64,000 bases of DNA, taken from contig JBCDJJ010000008.1 in NCBI GenBank assembly GCA_038747915.1, positions 1 to 64,000 of the forward strand, written 5' to 3'. A model generated the notes under the pieces. The model did no database searches. It saw nothing but the letters and a program-made list of their open reading frames with translations, and was not told the origin of the DNA. This DNA comes from JBCDAP01 sp038747915 (lineage in GTDB: Bacteria; Planctomycetota; Phycisphaerae; Phycisphaerales; UBA1924). A program made the translations under genes and the position numbers. Below are positions 60,701 to 64,000 of this stretch, in pieces (the first letter of the stretch is position 1; each line of letters begins with the position of its first letter).

Positions 60701-61618
60701 TCAGCTCGTGCGCTCGCGGAGCTCGGCGATCCGCTCGGTCAGGCGCACGAGCTGCGACTCGACGTCGGCGAGCTGGCCCTGCAGGTCGTGCTCGTGCCCC
60801 GCTTCGCGGAGCGCCTCCGCGGCCTGTTCGCGCTGCGCCTCCGTCAGTGAGTTGATCACGACACCGATGAAGAGGTTGAGGACGATCATCGTGCCGATGA
60901 GCACGAAGCTGCCGAAGAACACGACGGAGGTGACCGGCGCGGCCTTTGGCTCGGGGCCGACCGCTGGCGTCACCTGTGATGGGTAGACATCGGTGCCGTG
61001 GATCTGGCTGTACATCAGATCGGTCCAGTCTTCGAGCGTGATGGTGCGGAAGAGGCTGAGGGCCGAGCGTTCGAGCGTGCCGAAGTTGGCGGGGTCGTTA
61101 CCGGCGAAGAGTTTGGTGCCGACGACGGCGTACATATAGAACAGCAAGACGAGCAGCACGCCGACGTAGGCGATGGACGGGATGCTCTTGAGCAGCGCGC
61201 CGATGACGAGCTGCAGCTGGGGGATGGCGGTGAGCAGCCGGAGCGCGCGCACGACGCGGACCAGCCGCAGGGCGGTGGCGGACTGGCTGTCGATAGGGAC
61301 GAGGCAGACCGCGACGATGACGAAGTCGAAGACGTTCCACCCGTTCTTGAAGAACCGCCAGGGCTTCGTGCCGTACGCCCCGATGCGGAGGACGATCTCG
61401 ATGGTGAACAGGACAAGGATGATTCGATCGACGAGACGGAACAGTCCCTCGCGCGGTTCGGCGAGCACCGGGTAGGTCTCGAGACCAACGACGAGTGCGG
61501 CGAACACGATAAGTGCTGTCACCGCGTTCTGGAAGAGTCGGTGCGTCGTCACGCGGTGACAGAACAGGGCGATCGGCCCGCGCTGGATGTTGAGATAGTC
61601 GGGTGAACGGTGCGGCAT
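60701..61618 (-). CDS. Voltage-gated cation channel, BacNaV-like
   Basis: A 305-residue six-helix ion channel. S4 carries arginines every third residue: ALRLVRVVRALRLLTAI (R118, R121, R124, R127). S5 is followed by the pore loop FRTITLEDWTDLMY with selectivity-filter TLEDW, then S6 VLIGTMIVLNLFIGVVINSL. The C-terminus after S6 is a short predicted coiled coil (QAAEALREAGHEHDLQGQLA). Prokaryotic homologues conduct sodium. It is 36 bases downstream of frr on the same strand; physiological role here unknown. Confidence 0.9.
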   Translation of the reverse strand: MPHRSPDYLNIQRGPIALFCHRVTTHRLFQNAVTALIVFAALVVGLETYPVLAEPREGLFRLVDRIILVLFTIEIVLRIGAYGTKPWRFFKNGWNVFDFVIVAVCLVPIDSQSATALRLVRVVRALRLLTAIPQLQLVIGALLKSIPSIAYVGVLLVLLFYMYAVVGTKLFAGNDPANFGTLERSALSLFRTITLEDWTDLMYSQIHGTDVYPSQVTPAVGPEPKAAPVTSVVFFGSFVLIGTMIVLNLFIGVVINSLTEAQREQAAEALREAGHEHDLQGQLADVESQLVRLTERIAELRERTS

Positions 61619-61654
61619 GTCCTCCCCCTCGTCAGCGAGCGACGCCTTACCTGC

Positions 61655-62230
61655 TCACACCTCCATGATCTCTCCACTCTTGCTCTTGATGAGCGAGTCG
61701 ATCTCGCCCTCGTACTGTTTGAGGAGGTCTTGGATTTCTTCCTTGAGGGTTTTGAGTTCGTCTTCGGGGAGGTGGGCGTCTTTGTCTTTACCGAGCTGCT
61801 CGGCGTGTTTGTTGGCGTCGCGGCGGGCGTTGCGGCAGCTGACCTTGGCGTCTTCGCCGAACTTCTTGGCCTGGGCGGCGAGCTGCTGACGCCGTTCTTT
61901 GCTGAGCGGCGGGATGTTGATGCGGATGGCCTTGCCCTCGGCCTGCGGGTTGAGGCCAAGGTTGGACTCCTCGAGTGCCTTCTTGATGGCGCCGAGAGAA
62001 GAGGGGTCGAACGGCTGCACGAGGATCTGGGTGGCCTCGGGGACAGAGATGGCAGCGAGGGACTTCAGGTCCTGCGTGGAGCCGTAGTAATCGACCTTGA
62101 CGAACTCGACGAGGGCGGTGGAGGCACGGCCCGTGCGGAGCCCCCGCAGCTCGTGCTTGAGGTGGTCGACCGACTTGGTCATGTGGTGCTCGGCGTCGGT
62201 AAGGATGGAGTCGGGGGTGAGCGTGGCCAT
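61655..62230 (-). CDS. frr: Ribosome recycling factor
   Basis: A 191-residue factor that dissociates ribosomes after termination with EF-G. It has HLKHELRGLRTGRASTALVE at the N-terminal part, VDYYGSTQDLKSLAAISVPE, and INIPPLSKERRQQLAAQAKK, as in the family. AGGAG precedes the ATG at 62230. Length is standard. No pyrH/tsf cluster is adjacent, although frr commonly sits with pyrH. Confidence 0.95.
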   Translation of the reverse strand: MATLTPDSILTDAEHHMTKSVDHLKHELRGLRTGRASTALVEFVKVDYYGSTQDLKSLAAISVPEATQILVQPFDPSSLGAIKKALEESNLGLNPQAEGKAIRINIPPLSKERRQQLAAQAKKFGEDAKVSCRNARRDANKHAEQLGKDKDAHLPEDELKTLKEEIQDLLKQYEGEIDSLIKSKSGEIMEV

Positions 62231-62406
62231 GGCTAGGCTCCTGGGTCGGGTCAGCCATCGTACTGCGCCACCCACGGGGCTGGCAGTACACGGGATGGTG
62301 CGGCGTTCTGCGGTGCAGCGGGGTGTTCGCGTGGTGCGCGGCCGTGGCACACGCTGTGCGAATGCTGGTGTCCCGGGTTGAACGGGTGATCTGGAAGTGG
62401 GAGCCG

Positions 62407-63444
62407 ATGTCAGCGGAACTCATCGTCAACTGGTCGAAGGGGGTCGGTCCCTCCGGTGCGGCGTTGTCGGGCGATGCGCTCTCGGAGTTGCTCGCCGAGC
62501 TGCGTCCGACGAGCTGGATCACCGGGCCGAGGAGGTTCGCGGGCCCGTTCTCGATCGCGTGCCCGGGTGTGCCGGCGGGGCTGTTCACGGTCTCGACCGG
62601 CCGGATGCTGGTGCGCCATCCTCCCGATGCCACACCGGTCGAGGTGAAGATCGGGGAGGTCGTGGTGGTGGTGGGTGGTGAGACCGTGGTGCTGTGCGAC
62701 CATATGCAGACGCCGGTGCGGCGTCTCGAGCGGGTGCTGACACGTGAGCAAATCCGAAGTCGGCGTCCGGTGACCATTGGTCAGGGCGAGACCATGGTGG
62801 AGTTCATCGGTGCCGCGATGCGGTTCGACCCCGGCGCCTCGGGTGTGCTGCTGGCCTCGCTCCCATCCGTGTTTGTTGTGCGTGATGAGGATGATGGCGA
62901 ACTGACCTCCGCAGTGTCGATGCTGCGTGCATACGCGTCGGACGCGTCGGCCGGGAGTCAGGCGTTCCTCAACTGTGTGGTGAACGCGATCTTTGTGGAG
63001 TCGATCCGTCGACACCTCTCGACGGCGCCGCCCGAGCGGGGTGTGCTGCGCGCGTCGTCGGACGAGCAGATCGGTCCTGTCGTTGCGCTGATCCACGCGG
63101 CGCCCGCGGAGCCGTGGGACATCGGTCGGCTCGCGCGTGAAGCGGGGCTCGCTCGGAGCACGTTCTGTGAACGGTTCCGCGCTCTCGTCGGTGAGCCACC
63201 CGCGGGATATCTGCGTACGGTTCGGCTGCGACGCGCCGCCTCGCTGCTGCGCACGACGGGCTTGGATCTCTCTGCGATCGCGTCTCGGGTTGGCTACCAG
63301 TCGCAGGGTGCGCTCGGGACCGCGTTCAAGAACTGGTCCGGCCAGACACCGGGCGAGTATCGACACGCGACACGGTCGTCGCACGGGCTCCGCCCTGGCG
63401 ACGATCCTTCGGTGTACACCAAGGCGATCACGCCGTCCGATTGA
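62407..63444 (+). CDS. AraC-family transcriptional regulator
   Basis: A 345-residue regulator with an N-terminal cupin-like ligand domain (GPFSIACPGVPAGLFTVSTG, GEVVVVVGGETVVL) and a C-terminal double HTH (IGRLAREAGLARSTFCERFR, LRRAASLLRTTGLDLSAIAS, VGYQSQGALGTAFKNWSGQT). This organisation is the AraC_binding/cupin_6 type. The ATG at 62407 is a plausible start; an upstream in-frame ATG at 62362 is also possible. Its 3' end overlaps the convergent hypothetical gene by 17 bases. Confidence 0.88.
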   Translation: MSAELIVNWSKGVGPSGAALSGDALSELLAELRPTSWITGPRRFAGPFSIACPGVPAGLFTVSTGRMLVRHPPDATPVEVKIGEVVVVVGGETVVLCDHMQTPVRRLERVLTREQIRSRRPVTIGQGETMVEFIGAAMRFDPGASGVLLASLPSVFVVRDEDDGELTSAVSMLRAYASDASAGSQAFLNCVVNAIFVESIRRHLSTAPPERGVLRASSDEQIGPVVALIHAAPAEPWDIGRLAREAGLARSTFCERFRALVGEPPAGYLRTVRLRRAASLLRTTGLDLSAIASRVGYQSQGALGTAFKNWSGQTPGEYRHATRSSHGLRPGDDPSVYTKAITPSD

Positions 63445-63991
63445 ACAGGCTGCCAGGTGGCAGGTTCTGGAGGTAGCCCAGCAGGTCGGAGCCCGCGCTC
63501 TGACCTTGAGCCTCCTCGTCCTCGGACTCGCCGAGGCTCTCGAGCAAGGTGTTGATGAGCTCGTTGGGATCGGAGCCACCGACGGAGATTCCCCCGACAC
63601 CTCCCCCACCACCAGCGCCGAAAGCGCCTGCAAACTGGGATGGGTCGGGCAGGCCGAGGCTCTCGAAGGCCGAGCTCAGCGACGACTTGAGTTCGGCGGG
63701 ATCGATGCCGGCCTCTTCGAGCACGCCGGTGATCGAACTCTCGATAGCCGCTCGTGGGTCGCCCGTGCCGTCGTACGACTCGAGCGCGGACTGCACCGCG
63801 GTCTCGAGCTCGCCGCGCAGGCCGGCGAGCTGACTGGTGTCGAAGCCCGCGTCCTCCAACGCGGCCTGGAACTGTGCCTTGTTCTCAGCGGACGGCTGAG
63901 GGAAGGATGCGCCACCGCTCCGCGGCTGGCTCTGGAACTGCTGCAGGATCTGCGTGAGTTGCGATGATCCTGCGCTGGCGATCGCGCTCAT
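63428..63991 (-). CDS. Hypothetical protein, Gly-rich with acidic repeats
   Basis: A 187-residue protein without recognised family. It is rich in Ser, Gln and Gly; the centre has a glycine run (GAGGGGGVGG), and two segments, FDTSQLAGLRGELETAV and IDPAELKSSLSSAFESL, are similar to each other. It may be intracellular because no signal peptide is apparent. It ends convergent with, and overlaps, the AraC gene. Confidence 0.6.
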   Translation of the reverse strand: MSAIASAGSSQLTQILQQFQSQPRSGGASFPQPSAENKAQFQAALEDAGFDTSQLAGLRGELETAVQSALESYDGTGDPRAAIESSITGVLEEAGIDPAELKSSLSSAFESLGLPDPSQFAGAFGAGGGGGVGGISVGGSDPNELINTLLESLGESEDEEAQGQSAGSDLLGYLQNLPPGSLFNRTA

Positions 63992-64000
63992 GCGGATCTC

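Noticed and set aside
1..64000. CRISPR array or phage/plasmid region
   Set aside because: No regularly spaced direct repeats with unique spacers, no cas, integrase or phage structural genes were seen.

Overview
The window is a high-GC bacterial chromosome segment that reads as a member of the Planctomycetes/Phycisphaerae. Several proteins carry prepilin-type N-termini with a C-terminal DGH-like motif. Three secreted proteins end in PEP-CTERM-like tails (VP.PG, hydrophobic stretch, RRRR). There is also a Ser/Thr kinase with a planctomycete-style N-terminal module, FG-GAP and dockerin-like surface proteins, a PPi-type phosphofructokinase, a class II (B12-dependent) ribonucleotide reductase and many GTG starts. 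Adjacent genes very often overlap by four bases (GTGA/ATGA), which suggests tightly coupled operons. The assignment is inference from gene content; there is no rRNA in the window.

Layout. 0-4.2 kb: a minus-strand locus headed by a cobalamin riboswitch (about 4003-4190) followed by a secreted beta-propeller-like PEP-CTERM protein, a dockerin-like secreted protein, a pseudopilin and a BFD-type [2Fe-2S] protein; this is a plausible surface B12-acquisition locus. 4.3-5.5 kb: thiS-thiG. 5.4-14.3 kb: PEP-CTERM protease, membrane P-loop ATPase coupled to an SDR epimerase, phosphomannomutase, a dinG helicase split by an in-frame TAG, thiolase. 14.5-24.3 kb: MscS channel, queE, PEP-CTERM protein, kinase, MFS transporter, trpB, a REP-associated (HUH/Y1) transposase with flanking palindromes, TetR regulator, rnpA and a family-4 uracil-DNA glycosylase lacking its Fe-S cysteines. 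24.4-37.2 kb: LuxR regulator, lipoprotein, PPi-PFK, sulfotransferase, SASA esterase, SpoIIE-type phosphatase, pseudopilin, secreted proteins, HtrA-like protease, large FG-GAP protein. 37.3-43.4 kb: an operon with DoxX, a TonB-like protein whose C-terminal domain is a von Willebrand A domain, ExbB, two ExbD and an 810-aa exported protein. 43.5-54.4 kb: tRNA-Leu, aminotransferase, holB, FKBP, tmk, CorC-like protein, ybeY, ROK kinase, queuosine-precursor-type transporter and uvrD/pcrA. 55-64 kb: dcd, a lipoprotein, nrdJ, a structured non-coding stretch ending in a terminator, a BacNaV-like channel, frr, an AraC regulator and a hypothetical gene.

The most unusual feature is a set of interspersed palindromic elements. 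Copies lie between genes (37.3, 47.1 kb), and related copies sit in frame inside two near-adjacent deoxynucleotide genes, dcd and nrdJ, where they add 39 and 26 codons read in the same frame. This resembles Rickettsia palindromic elements. Other palindromic families occur at 14.4/44.2 kb, 41.5 kb, and around the REP transposase (21.8/22.3 kb, with a relative at 10.3 kb).

Two probable sequence or mutational lesions are visible: the TAG in dinG, and a C5 run in thiG whose shortening by one base would restore a natural stop.
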